Source of the DNA: a bacterium
Lineage (GTDB): Bacteria > Bacteroidota > Bacteroidia > Cytophagales > Cyclobacteriaceae
DNA: 64,000 nucleotides
Assembly: GCA_024743255.1 (NCBI GenBank)
Contig: JANSWY010000012.1
Span: 32,733 to 96,732 of the forward strand
Direction of reading: 5' to 3'
Shown here: positions 25,529 to 34,611 of the stretch, piece after piece
How positions within the stretch are numbered: the stretch's first letter is position 1
How the letters are laid out: each line of letters opens with the position of its first letter
Notes under the pieces: model-generated
What the model saw: the letters and a program-made list of their open reading frames with translations, nothing else
The model's database searches: none
What the model was told of the DNA's origin: nothing
Translations under genes and position numbers: made by a program

Positions 25529-26928
25529 TCAATATTGCCGTACTTTTCTGCCCACAACCCATCAATTTCTTCCAACGACTTCCCTTTCGTTTCAAACAAG
25601 TACTTCTTGGCAAAAATCAATAAAAGCACCATGAAAGACATGAATATCACATAAGGAAGTGTTTTGTTCCATACAGGCCCATTATTTGTCTGACTTTCAG
25701 CGATGACGGGAAATGCAAAAGTCACCAGCCCATTTGTAGCCCATTGAGCAGCAACAGCAACCGACATTGCAACATTTCGGATTTTGTTCGGAAACATTTC
25801 TGATAGCATAACCCAGGTGATCGGTCCAAGAGACATTGCGAAAGACCCAATGAAGATAAGGATTCCAATTAGAGAGAGTATCCCAACAAAGTCAAAATAT
25901 AAGGTTATTGAAAGCAATAAGAAACCAGCGATCATGCCAGCTGTTCCAATAAGTAATAATGGCTTTCGTCCCAATTTATCAACTGCCCACATTGCTACGA
26001 ATGTGAATGCGAAATTCACTGCCGCAAGCATCACGGATTGTTTTAAAACATCCTCTTGGTTGTAGCCTAACGCTTTTTCAAAAATATCTGCACCGTAATA
26101 TAGCACCGCATTTATACCTGTAAACTGTTGCATCATCGATAGAACAGTCCCAATTATGATAATCGGTAAAACAGCCTTCTGCAGGTAGTTGATTTTAGTA
26201 ACTGCTTGGTGAGATTCGTTTTCCAGTGATTCTTTAATTTCAGTGAATTCCTTTTCCGCTTCGTCCAGGTCATGAATTTTCTTTAGAACCTCACGAGCCT
26301 CATCCTCTCTTCCTTTCATTATTAGCCATCTAGGGCTCTTTGGAATGATAAAAGCAAGGCCCAGGAATAAGAAACAAGGAATCAACTCGGACCAAAACAT
26401 GTACCTCCAGCCAAAGGCAACATTTTCTTCTTCGGTGTAAGTATTTTGGATTGCGTAAGTCACAAGGAAAACCACAAAGAAGCCAATTACAATGGCAAGT
26501 TGATAGAAAGAAACTAAAACTCCTCTTTTCTTCGCGGGAGCTATTTCCGCGATATAGATAGGAGCTGCCATTGAAGCAAGTCCAATACCGATTCCTCCAA
26601 TAATTCTATACACAATTAACCAAGGAATAGAAGAAGGCAGAATACTTGGTAGTCCGGAACCCCATGCTGAAACCGTAAATAAAATTGCAGCTATAATTAA
26701 ACTATTCTTTCGGCCATAAGAATTTGTGATTTTCCCAGAGGATAAGGCACCTGCAAAACAGCCTGCAAGAGCACTACTTACTACGGCTCCCTTCCAAAAG
26801 GAATCTAACTCAAAAGATTTGCTCAAATAAAATTGTGCTCCATTAATTACTCCAGTATCATAACCAAATAGTAAACCACCAAGTGCAGCCACACTCGTGA
26901 TTAAAATTAAAAATCCGTTTTTTGACAT
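25525..26928 (-). CDS. Sugar porter family MFS transporter (XylE/GalP-like)
   Basis: A 467-residue, twelve-helix sugar:H+ symporter. Family signatures are GYDTGVINGA (helix 1), GRKNSLI, the helix-4 to 5 segment GGIGIGLASMAAPIYIAEIA, PKSPRWLIMKGR at the central loop, QQFTGINAVLYY in helix 7, DKLGRKPLL, and the C-terminal FETKGKSLEEID. Hexose or pentose uptake is expected; the exact sugar is not readable. It is followed in the same transcript by a GNAT acetyltransferase. Confidence 0.92.
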   Translation of the reverse strand: MSKNGFLILITSVAALGGLLFGYDTGVINGAQFYLSKSFELDSFWKGAVVSSALAGCFAGALSSGKITNSYGRKNSLIIAAILFTVSAWGSGLPSILPSSIPWLIVYRIIGGIGIGLASMAAPIYIAEIAPAKKRGVLVSFYQLAIVIGFFVVFLVTYAIQNTYTEEENVAFGWRYMFWSELIPCFLFLGLAFIIPKSPRWLIMKGREDEAREVLKKIHDLDEAEKEFTEIKESLENESHQAVTKINYLQKAVLPIIIIGTVLSMMQQFTGINAVLYYGADIFEKALGYNQEDVLKQSVMLAAVNFAFTFVAMWAVDKLGRKPLLLIGTAGMIAGFLLLSITLYFDFVGILSLIGILIFIGSFAMSLGPITWVMLSEMFPNKIRNVAMSVAVAAQWATNGLVTFAFPVIAESQTNNGPVWNKTLPYVIFMSFMVLLLIFAKKYLFETKGKSLEEIDGLWAEKYGNIE

Positions 26929-27137
26929 TTAAAGATTGTTTAAGTAATGCTACCCCTAGCTTTTCTTTTAATTGTGCGCTCAATATAATGAAACTGAGAT
27001 TAATGCTCACTGGTAAATGATTCAAAACGGACTTAATGTTGCCACATATGTCATTGCATTCTTCTAATCATTCTTTGAAGTAGTTATTGGCAATATTTGT
27101 AGATTTGCTTGTCAAACATAAATCCAATATTGAAAGT

Positions 27138-28544
27138 ATGAAGGTAGAACAGATCTATACCGGCTGCCTGGCACAGGGAGCATATTACATCGAAAGTGCA
27201 GGTGAAGCAGCGATCATTGATCCGTTAAGAGAATCTCAATCTTATATCAACAAGGCGGAGAAAGAGGGCGCAAAGATTAAGTACATATTTGAGACTCACT
27301 TTCATGCGGATTTCGTATCTGGACATGTTGATTTAAGCTCCAAAACAGGTGCCAAGATTGTTTACGGACCGGGAGCTAAGGCGGATTTTGAGTTTCATGA
27401 AGCGAAAGATGGCGAGTGGTTTGAAATTGGGGAAGTTAAAATAAAAGCACTTCATACTCCCGGACATACTTTAGAAAGCACAACCTATTTATTGGTGGAC
27501 GAAGCTGGAAAGGAACATGCAATTTTCAGTGGAGACACTTTGTTTATCGGAGATGTAGGAAGACCAGATCTTGCCCAAAAAGGTGATATGACTCAGGATG
27601 ATTTGGCTGCCATGCTTTATGATAGTTTAAGAAACCAGATTATGCCACTGTCAGATGATATTATTGTATATCCAGCACATGGTGCAGGATCTGCATGTGG
27701 TAAGAACATGAGTAAAGAAACTTCGGATCTTTTAGGCAATCAAAAGAAAAGTAACTACGCCCTTAGAGCTGATATGACCAAAGAAGAGTTTGTCAAAGAA
27801 GTAACTGATGGATTATTACCTCCGCCACAATACTTTGCACAAAACGTTGCAATGAACAAATCCGAAACTGCAGGATTGGATCAAATACTGGAGAAAGGTA
27901 ATGTTCCCTTGGATATTGCAACTTTTGAAGCTTACGCCAATCATGAAGGAGCATTAGTACTTGATACACGACCGCAATCAGATTTCATAAAGGGTCATAT
28001 TCCTAATTCAATCTTTATTGGAATCAATGGGAATTTCGCGCCTTGGGTTGGAGCATTGGTGACTGACCTTCAGCAGGAAATAGTTTTTATAGCGCCGGAA
28101 GGAAAGGAAGAGGAAGTTGTTACAAGACTGTCAAGAGTCGGCTATGACAATACTCTCGGATACCTTGAAGGAGGGTTTGAAGCCTGGAAATCTGCTGGTA
28201 AGGATGTTGCCGATATGGTTTCAATTTCTGCAGATCAGTTTGAAGAGGAAATGAAAAATAAGGAATTGAATATCCTTGATGTGAGAAAGCCAGGAGAGTT
28301 TGAGGCGGAACATATAAAAGACGCTGACACATTCCCACTTGACTTCATAAATGACAACATGCATCAATTGGAACACGGAAAGGAATATCATGTTCACTGC
28401 TTGGGTGGCTACAGATCGGTAATTGCGGCATCAATTCTCAAATCCAGAGGATATCATGATGTAATTGACATTGCCGGAGGATGGAACGCCATCAAGAAAA
28501 CAAGTATTCCTACTACAGAATTTGTTTGTCCTTCTGAAGGATAA
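27138..28544 (+). CDS. Persulfide dioxygenase-like MBL hydrolase fused to two rhodanese domains
   Basis: A 468-residue sulfur-metabolism enzyme; the frame is open from 27087 but ATG 27138 gives the standard start MKVEQIYTGCLAQGAYYIES. Residues 1-225 form a metallo-beta-lactamase fold with THFHADF (His54, His56, Asp58), HTPGHT and GDTLFIGDVGRPD, as in ETHE1-type persulfide dioxygenases. Rhodanese domain 1 (about 255-355) lacks the catalytic cysteine. Domain 2 (about 370-465) has it, Cys421 in HCLGGYRS. It should oxidise glutathione or other persulfides to sulfite in the cytoplasm, with the active rhodanese supplying or accepting sulfane sulfur. Its stop abuts the convergent DUF350 gene. Confidence 0.9.
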   Translation: MKVEQIYTGCLAQGAYYIESAGEAAIIDPLRESQSYINKAEKEGAKIKYIFETHFHADFVSGHVDLSSKTGAKIVYGPGAKADFEFHEAKDGEWFEIGEVKIKALHTPGHTLESTTYLLVDEAGKEHAIFSGDTLFIGDVGRPDLAQKGDMTQDDLAAMLYDSLRNQIMPLSDDIIVYPAHGAGSACGKNMSKETSDLLGNQKKSNYALRADMTKEEFVKEVTDGLLPPPQYFAQNVAMNKSETAGLDQILEKGNVPLDIATFEAYANHEGALVLDTRPQSDFIKGHIPNSIFIGINGNFAPWVGALVTDLQQEIVFIAPEGKEEEVVTRLSRVGYDNTLGYLEGGFEAWKSAGKDVADMVSISADQFEEEMKNKELNILDVRKPGEFEAEHIKDADTFPLDFINDNMHQLEHGKEYHVHCLGGYRSVIAASILKSRGYHDVIDIAGGWNAIKKTSIPTTEFVCPSEG

Positions 28545-29060
28545 CTATTTTGGAGGCAGGGTTGGGTAAGGAATAATAGACTCTATTAATAGCTCAACCC
28601 CGCTTTTAGTGAGTAGTGTTAAGGTGATCACAATACTGCTCACAATTATTGCTACTCCCAGATTATTCTTCTTCATCTCCTCAAACTCATCTATTGGAGT
28701 AAGCTTAGAATATAAAATTGCAGATAGTAGACCTATGGACATTGCTGCTACATAAGCGATTGCGATGTATGTCGCTCCTTGTAAAATGAACTTTAATGTT
28801 AACATAAAGGTCCCTGAAGTTTCAGGGTCTAAAAGTCGAAATGAAGAGGAGAGAGGCTGAAGTACGCCACTAACCATGTAGCCTGTAGAAAAAATTATGG
28901 CTGCAGTGAATATGCTATAAGCGAGATTTTCTTCCTGAATATCATAATATTTTCTTCCGACAAATTGCAGGATCTTATAGGTAAGGGAGAGTATGAATAC
29001 TCCAATTGTAATGGCCGAAACTATTTCAACCAATCCTAATATTGCTACATTTAAATTCAT
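28545..29060 (-). CDS. DUF350 integral membrane protein
   Basis: A 171-residue inner-membrane protein with four to five helices counted from ATG 29060; a TTG at 29081 would add seven residues. The motif FEEMKKNNLGVAIIV is the hallmark of DUF350 (YjfL-like) proteins. ATG 29060 overlaps the stop of the transglutaminase gene by 4 bp, so the two are one translational unit. Comparative-genomics work links DUF350 proteins to envelope-stress (PspA-like) gene sets; the molecular role is unknown. Confidence 0.82.
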   Translation of the reverse strand: MNLNVAILGLVEIVSAITIGVFILSLTYKILQFVGRKYYDIQEENLAYSIFTAAIIFSTGYMVSGVLQPLSSSFRLLDPETSGTFMLTLKFILQGATYIAIAYVAAMSIGLLSAILYSKLTPIDEFEEMKKNNLGVAIIVSSIVITLTLLTKSGVELLIESIIPYPTLPPK

Positions 29061-29869
29061 TGTACTAAAGCTACTTTCCAATAATTGACATTCTTATAAC
29101 TTGGTGGCAAAAGCCCTAAGCTCCACCCTCTGGCAGTTGTTTCCCAGAAATAATACCTTTTACCTTTATGTGTTAAGTAATCTCCTGAAGTTGGTAAGTT
29201 CAGTGCTAACATAGCATGTAAATAATTTTCGCTGATAACAACCATCGAATCATAACCCAGGTAAGACAACATGCTGAATAACAATACTGCCCTTGTGTCG
29301 CAATCACCGCTTAAAGTGTGGATAAATTCGTAGGGACTCAAAATTCCATATTTAGCATTGCCATAACAGGGTTTTGATTCGTTTGCGCAAGCATCTACTT
29401 TGATGTAGTTATATGGAATATCCTGGACAAAAGCGACCACCAACTCAGCAGTCTCCAATTCATTCAAATTCTTATTTAGAGCAATTTGGTTCAATGAATC
29501 AGCAAGAAATTGTACTAGCTGATAGTCGTTTTTAACCAGTTCGCCATAGAGGCTTCCCCAGTATTCTTCATAAGCCCTTCCGCGAGCTGTAAACCCATTT
29601 CTTAACCTTTCCTGATTTTTCCGTTGTGATTCAGAAGAGTAGTAATCTGTACAGACGCTCTTGAATTTCGCCAGCATTTGCCATGTTCTAAAGTGATGCT
29701 GATCCAATGATGAAGAGTCGATTTCGGTGTATTCCTGGCAATTGTCTGAAGTTGATGTTTGGAATATCTCAACATTATCATTCAAGGATTGATTGATAAG
29801 CTGAAACATAATCCATAAGAAGATGATCGAGATGAGCAAAAATCTAAAAACTGCCTTTACTTTCTTCAA
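29057..29869 (-). CDS. Membrane-anchored transglutaminase-like cysteine protein
   Basis: A 270-residue protein starting at TTG 29869 (no in-frame ATG before a stop upstream). Residues 7-27 are an uncleaved membrane anchor, with the rest periplasmic. The transglutaminase-like fold is indicated by a plausible triad: Cys190 (SGDCDTRAVL), His218 (YLHAMLAL) and Glu243 (FWETTA). Such proteins are usually peptidases or peptidyl transferases acting on envelope proteins or peptidoglycan. It is coupled to the DUF350 gene by a 4-bp overlap, implying a joint role in the envelope. Confidence 0.75.
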   Translation of the reverse strand: MKKVKAVFRFLLISIIFLWIMFQLINQSLNDNVEIFQTSTSDNCQEYTEIDSSSLDQHHFRTWQMLAKFKSVCTDYYSSESQRKNQERLRNGFTARGRAYEEYWGSLYGELVKNDYQLVQFLADSLNQIALNKNLNELETAELVVAFVQDIPYNYIKVDACANESKPCYGNAKYGILSPYEFIHTLSGDCDTRAVLLFSMLSYLGYDSMVVISENYLHAMLALNLPTSGDYLTHKGKRYYFWETTARGWSLGLLPPSYKNVNYWKVALVQ

Positions 29870-29971
29870 GCGATTTGAATTAAAGATTAGTGGATTAAAA
29901 CTATCAATTATTTAATTAATTCAAACATAAGTTCATTCTATCCGTGAGATATTGCAATTAAATTGTCCCAT

Positions 29972-30538
29972 ATGAATCCAATTACTACTTTTCAAACCTG
30001 GTTAAAGGAAGAGTCTGAAATATCAAGTCACAGAATTCCTACTGCTTGTTGCTTTTCGACAATAGGTCTTGATGGATTTCCTAATGCAAGGTTTGTTTCA
30101 TTTAAGGATGTTGTTGATCAAAAGTTTGTACTTACCGGACCAGTTAGTTCAAGAAAAGGTCAGGAGTTGCAAAAGAACCCAAAGGCTGCAATTACCTTTT
30201 GGTGGCCCAACATAGAAAAACAGGTAAGGGTTCAAGGTACAGTTGTTTTACTCAGTGAAGAATTAGCAGATCAATATTTTGAAGAAAGAAACCGGCCATC
30301 TAAGATTATTTCGATGATTAGCGACCAGGGCAGTCCCATTGATTCAATTGAAGGATTAACTCAAACTTTGAATGATTTTGATGGTGATGTCACTCCAGGC
30401 CGACCTGAAACATGGGGCGGATTTGTAATTGATCCGGTTAGAATAGAATTACTAGAGTTTCAGGAAAGCCGACTTCACTTCAGGAGATTATTCACTAAAA
30501 GTTCTGAAGGTTGGAATATGTCGATACTTCAGCCCTAA
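29972..30538 (+). CDS. Pyridoxine 5'-phosphate oxidase-like flavoprotein (PdxH family)
   Basis: A 188-residue protein from ATG 29972 (TTG three codons upstream is possible). The FMN-binding split-barrel motifs of PdxH are visible: SSRKGQELQKNPKAAITFWW, the following QVRVQG, ETWGGFVIDP and SRLHFRRLF, which keeps the Arg-x-His substrate residues. It differs from classical PdxH (about 215 residues) in lacking the N-terminal arm, and the usual Asp after the histidine is Phe. It may still make pyridoxal phosphate or may act on another substrate; the symbol is withheld for that reason. Confidence 0.7.
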   Translation: MNPITTFQTWLKEESEISSHRIPTACCFSTIGLDGFPNARFVSFKDVVDQKFVLTGPVSSRKGQELQKNPKAAITFWWPNIEKQVRVQGTVVLLSEELADQYFEERNRPSKIISMISDQGSPIDSIEGLTQTLNDFDGDVTPGRPETWGGFVIDPVRIELLEFQESRLHFRRLFTKSSEGWNMSILQP

Positions 30539-30635
30539 TGGTAAATGTGATTAGAAGTCATATCGCATAATGATTGTTGTCAATTTAATTGGCACTTGAT
30601 CTACATAGCTTAGTTGTAACAAATAATTTAAAGTT

Positions 30636-31061
30636 ATGTCACAATTAATAGCAACAACCCAGGTTGGTGAGGTAATGACTAAAGAAGTGATTACAGCCAA
30701 CGAAAACGATACATTAAATCGACTTGTTCACCTTTTCAAAAAACATCACATCAGGCACATACCTATTGTAAATCAGGATGAAGTGGTTGGGATAGTCAGT
30801 AGAACTGATATTAACAGATTAACGTTTGGTGCTTTATTCAATGAAGAAAGTACGGACGATGCAATTCTTAAAATGCTTACTATACCTCAGGTTATGAGCG
30901 CAAGACCTAAAACTGTTTCTACCCAGGAATCAATTTTTGATGTGGCAGACATTTTTACAGAGAATGATTTTCACGCAATTCCTGTGGTGGAAGATCAGAA
31001 GATAGTAGGAATAGTAACAACTACAGATGTTATCAAATATTTCAGATCACAAGTGAATTAA
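30636..31061 (+). CDS. Two-CBS-domain protein
   Basis: A 141-residue cytoplasmic protein made of a tandem CBS pair: residues 8-65 (VGEVMTKEVITANENDTL and IRHIPIVNQDEVVGIVSR) and 84-140 (PQVMSARPKTVSTQESIFDV and FHAIPVVEDQKIVGIVTT). Such Bateman modules bind adenosyl nucleotides and signal energy or redox state. No catalytic domain is fused and no obvious partner gene adjoins it. Confidence 0.9.
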   Translation: MSQLIATTQVGEVMTKEVITANENDTLNRLVHLFKKHHIRHIPIVNQDEVVGIVSRTDINRLTFGALFNEESTDDAILKMLTIPQVMSARPKTVSTQESIFDVADIFTENDFHAIPVVEDQKIVGIVTTTDVIKYFRSQVN

Positions 31062-31186
31062 ACAGTTATATGTAATTAATTAAGCAAAGCTAATTAAAAT
31101 CATGTTTAAATGCATTTGCAAACGTTTGTAATGAAAATAGTTTTGACTAAATTATAGTAACTTTTTAGACTTTAACCATACTCATT

Positions 31187-31423
31187 ATGCCAGCTCTTGC
31201 AAAAAATATTAACTCCGACTCAGTGATTATAAAGAGGAGATTCGACGATCACCTTTACGCTATTAACCCATATACCTATAATCATATAATAGACACCATA
31301 AGGCTATATAAAGAAAGCATCTATTTGCTTCCTGATTTTGAACAAATAGATGCTATTGGTGCTGATGACGAAAATGATAGTAAACGTTATAGGATCAAGC
31401 TAAATGAAGTAATCTTCGTATGA
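31187..31423 (+). CDS. Small hypothetical protein (78 aa)
   Basis: A 78-residue open frame starting ATG (MPALAKNINSDSVIIKRRFD) with mixed charge and aromatic residues, ending RIKLNEVIFV. It has no signal peptide or membrane helix and I recognise no family. Its stop touches the end of the convergent barrel gene at 31424. The balanced amino-acid composition and isolated position, with no longer frame on the other strand, make it more likely real than a chance frame. Confidence 0.5.
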   Translation: MPALAKNINSDSVIIKRRFDDHLYAINPYTYNHIIDTIRLYKESIYLLPDFEQIDAIGADDENDSKRYRIKLNEVIFV

Positions 31424-32425
31424 TCATCTCAAATCAACTCCCAGTCCGAAATTCAAAGCGTTATATTCTTGTAGGGTGTAATCAAGGTGTATAGTAAATA
31501 CTGCTAATTTTAACCTTCCTCCCAAAGTGAAGTTTGCACTTGAGTCTTCAAATTCAAGACTTAATGGATCAACAAGTGGAGTATTGCTTGTGGCAATATC
31601 AAACTCACCAATAACATCCAGGCTGGAGTTACTACTACCGTATCCTGCGGAACCATAGGCAGTGAAAAGGCCAAACCTACGTGAGAAATTTAACTGGTAA
31701 ACAATGGAGTTTACATCAAATTCAACATTTCCACTTCCACTCTTAATATCATTTACATTAAGGTTGAAATTGGTGAATCCTACTAAAACAGATAACTCTA
31801 CCGGAATGATTTGATTACCGGGTATCCATTGTTTGATGTCGTGCATCAATCCAAGCCCAAACATATTGACTTCCACATCATCGATAGAAATGTTAGGTAT
31901 AAACCTAAATCTTAGATCAGTATTTTTGATTAACCCTACTCCAAATTGTGGGATCAAAATTGGTACAGCTTCATTTATTGCCTGGCTGGCTAGATCAAAA
32001 CCAACTGGAGTTTCAAACTCTTCAACAACATTGTCAGAGTTTACAACACTTATTGTAGAAGTTGGACTTTGAGGTCCGAGTATTGTTGGTAGATTTCCTG
32101 AAGATGTTAATCTGTTTGGGCTTCCTGATGCCATCAATTGGGCATTAACGTCACTAGCGGAGTAAAATAAATCGGTTTCAGGAATAAATGCTATTGAAAC
32201 ATTAATGGATGCATCAAACCCAAGAAAATCGTGTGTCTTGGCCGTATTAGTCCAACCCCTGGTAAAAGCGAAATTTATTCCTCTTGGTAGGGGACTGGCA
32301 TAATTGCTATAGAGTATTGATGCATCATTTGCACCGGCCTCTATGAAGTTTTCAAAGTCTTTTTGACTGAATGCCAGAAATGGCAACAATAGTATTGTCG
32401 TTAAAATGGTTAATCGATAGTTCAT
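31424..32425 (-). CDS. DUF6588-like outer-membrane protein
   Basis: A 333-residue exported protein with signal peptide (1-20, LAFSQ), an N-terminal conserved-looking segment FENFIEAGANDASILYSNYASPLPRG (residues 24-49) and a run of amphipathic beta strands ending LNFGLGVDLR. This matches the DUF6588 family found in Bacteroidota, which is predicted to form an outer-membrane barrel. No function is known. It is convergent with the small gene ending at 31423. Confidence 0.7.
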   Translation of the reverse strand: MNYRLTILTTILLLPFLAFSQKDFENFIEAGANDASILYSNYASPLPRGINFAFTRGWTNTAKTHDFLGFDASINVSIAFIPETDLFYSASDVNAQLMASGSPNRLTSSGNLPTILGPQSPTSTISVVNSDNVVEEFETPVGFDLASQAINEAVPILIPQFGVGLIKNTDLRFRFIPNISIDDVEVNMFGLGLMHDIKQWIPGNQIIPVELSVLVGFTNFNLNVNDIKSGSGNVEFDVNSIVYQLNFSRRFGLFTAYGSAGYGSSNSSLDVIGEFDIATSNTPLVDPLSLEFEDSSANFTLGGRLKLAVFTIHLDYTLQEYNALNFGLGVDLR

Positions 32426-32512
32426 TATCCGGAAGTATGGTGTTGTGAAACTAAAAAAAATATAAATGCAATTTAGTTTATTTTGCGTTCACACAAAACG
32501 GTTGAAAGATTT

Positions 32513-33721
32513 ATGAAATCTGAGCAAAGCACTGATATTCTGATTATTGGGGGTGGAGTAATTGGTCTTTTTTGTGCTTATTATTTGAGTGAGACTAATA
32601 GCAGAATAACTATTTTGGACAAAGGGCCTGCAAATGAAGCCTCTTCTCATGGTAACTGTGGTTTGATTACCCCAAGTCATGTTTTACCATTGAATTCCTG
32701 GCCATTGGTCTTCACAGCTCTAAAATCTATGAGAAAAGGTGATGCTCCTTTCCATATGAAACCACAAATCTCAAAACAGTTTTTGAACTGGGGAATGCAA
32801 TTTTTAAGGAACTGTAATCACAATAGAGTAATTAATAACGCTCGATCAATTCAGGAATTACTAACTCCATCAAGAGCTTATTATGACGAATTGTTCGAAA
32901 AAGAAGAAATTGAATGTAATTGGAGACAGAATGGGATTTACTTTCTTTTTAAAAATAAAAATGAATTTGATCACTTCTCTAAGGAAAATGAATTGACTTC
33001 CCGCTTTGGTCAGAATGCCATTAGAATTCCTAAACAAGAATTGCTTGAAAAAGAACCGGCATTAAGGGAGGATATAGCAGGTGCATGGATATATAGTGAT
33101 GATGCATGGTTGCGGCCAAATGAACTAGTTAGCGGGCTGAAAAAGATACTGGTAGGAAGAGGAGTAGAGTTTCTTGAATCTGCTGAAGTAGTTGGATTTG
33201 AAAAGTATAAAGATCGGTTGATCAATGCCAGGACATCAAAAGGTGTAGAAATTAAGTCAAATCAATTTGTTTTGGCTGCAGGAGCATGGTCTCCACTTTT
33301 AGCCAGTAAGATGGGATTGAACCTGCCAATTATTCCAGGAAAAGGCTATTCGATTACAATGGGAAATCAGCAAAATGCACCAACACGTCCAATCATTATG
33401 ATGGAAAGAATGGTAGTCGCCACTCCATGGAGTAATGGATATAGGTTAGGAAGTACAATGGAGTTGGCCGGATACGATTCATCGTTGAATTTAAACCGTT
33501 TAAACGCTTTGAGGAGAGGAGCAAGCGAATACCTAAAGACTTCTTCTCAAGGAAACCCAGAAGAAGTTTGGACTGGTTGGAGACCTTTAACTCCAGATTC
33601 TGTTCCAATTATCGGTCCAAGTAAAAAAATAAGTAATTTAACCTACGCAACAGGACACGGTATGCTGGGTATGAGTATGGGCCCTGCAACTGGGAAAATC
33701 GTGTCGGATATTTTAAAATAG
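32513..33721 (+). CDS. FAD-dependent amino-acid oxidoreductase (DadA/glycine-oxidase-like)
   Basis: A 402-residue flavoprotein of the DAO family; ATG 32513 places the dinucleotide motif GGGVIG at residues 13-18. Further landmarks are SSHGNCGLITPSHV after the first fold, and the C-terminal GWRPLTPDSVPIIGPS with ATGHGMLGMSMGPATGKIV, as in D-amino acid dehydrogenases (DadA). It should oxidise a D-amino acid, or a secondary amine such as a proline derivative, to the imino acid, feeding electrons to quinones or oxygen. No racemase or other proline-pathway gene lies beside it, so the substrate stays open. Confidence 0.88.
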   Translation: MKSEQSTDILIIGGGVIGLFCAYYLSETNSRITILDKGPANEASSHGNCGLITPSHVLPLNSWPLVFTALKSMRKGDAPFHMKPQISKQFLNWGMQFLRNCNHNRVINNARSIQELLTPSRAYYDELFEKEEIECNWRQNGIYFLFKNKNEFDHFSKENELTSRFGQNAIRIPKQELLEKEPALREDIAGAWIYSDDAWLRPNELVSGLKKILVGRGVEFLESAEVVGFEKYKDRLINARTSKGVEIKSNQFVLAAGAWSPLLASKMGLNLPIIPGKGYSITMGNQQNAPTRPIIMMERMVVATPWSNGYRLGSTMELAGYDSSLNLNRLNALRRGASEYLKTSSQGNPEEVWTGWRPLTPDSVPIIGPSKKISNLTYATGHGMLGMSMGPATGKIVSDILK

Positions 33722-33777
33722 CAATAATCGGGTTTTTGACCAGTTAAATTGATTAGATCTTTGAATCAAAAAAAGCA

Positions 33778-34611
33778 ATGGTTGATTTTGATAGAATAAG
33801 GAATGCGATTACCTATATACACGAGAACTACAAGTCTCAACCATCACTTGATGAGATTGCTGATCATGTTCATTTAAGTCAGTATCATTTTCAGCGTTTA
33901 TTCTCTGAATGGGCCGGAATCAGTCCAAAAAAGTTCTTGCAGTTTGTAAGTTTAGGAAATGCTAAAAAATTATTAATTAGTCAAAAAACTCTAATGTCAG
34001 CTTCATATGAAACAGGTTTGTCTGGGACCTCCAGATTACATGATTTGTTCTTGAATATTGAAGGAATGACTCCAGGATCTTTTAAGTCGGGCGGGGAAGG
34101 ATTGAGTATTGAATATGCCGTTTATCCCAGTGCTTTTGGAGATGTATTGATCGCGTCAACCAGAATTGGAATTTGTCACATTTCATTCCTGGATAACGAG
34201 ACTCCTACTGAAGTTTTGAAATCACATTTCCCAGGAGCCAGTTTAATTTACCAGATCAAAGAAATGCATCAGGAAGCTTTGAAGCCAATAGCAGGAGACT
34301 GGTCAGACCTGTCAAAAATCAAACTCCATCTAAAAGGAACTCCATTTCAGCTGAAAGTGTGGGAAGCTTTATTGAAAATCCCATTTGGTAAAGCTGCGAC
34401 ATATTCCGCAATTGCAAGTTATATTGATAAGCCAAAAGCCATGAGGGCAGTTGGAAGTGCGGTTGGGGCAAATCCTATCGCTTACCTTATACCATGTCAT
34501 AGGGTAATTCAATCAACTGGCGCTATCGGACAATATCATTGGGGAAGTGAAAGAAAAACAGCTATGCTGGGGTTTGAATCACTGCAAGAAACCGAAGAGA
34601 TAATTGAGTAA
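33778..34611 (+). CDS. AraC-type HTH fused to O6-methylguanine-DNA methyltransferase (Ada-like)
   Basis: A 277-residue protein. Residues 1-100 form an AraC-type HTH domain (LDEIADHVHLSQYHFQRLFS and WAGISPKKFLQF). Residues 112-275 form the methyltransferase, with the acceptor Cys240 in IPCHRV and the preceding GTPFQLKVWEALLKIPFGKA. Unlike classical Ada there is no N-terminal zinc domain with its methylphosphotriester-accepting cysteine. It directly repairs O6-methylguanine by suicidal methyl transfer. Its stop overlaps the start of the alkA-like gene by 8 bp, making a two-gene alkylation-repair operon. Confidence 0.92.
   Translation: MVDFDRIRNAITYIHENYKSQPSLDEIADHVHLSQYHFQRLFSEWAGISPKKFLQFVSLGNAKKLLISQKTLMSASYETGLSGTSRLHDLFLNIEGMTPGSFKSGGEGLSIEYAVYPSAFGDVLIASTRIGICHISFLDNETPTEVLKSHFPGASLIYQIKEMHQEALKPIAGDWSDLSKIKLHLKGTPFQLKVWEALLKIPFGKAATYSAIASYIDKPKAMRAVGSAVGANPIAYLIPCHRVIQSTGAIGQYHWGSERKTAMLGFESLQETEEIIE

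Noticed and set aside
31076..31097. Inverted repeat TTAATTAAGC/GCTAATTAA after the CBS gene as a terminator
   Set aside because: One-base bulge, very AT-rich stem and no T-run; too weak to list as a terminator.
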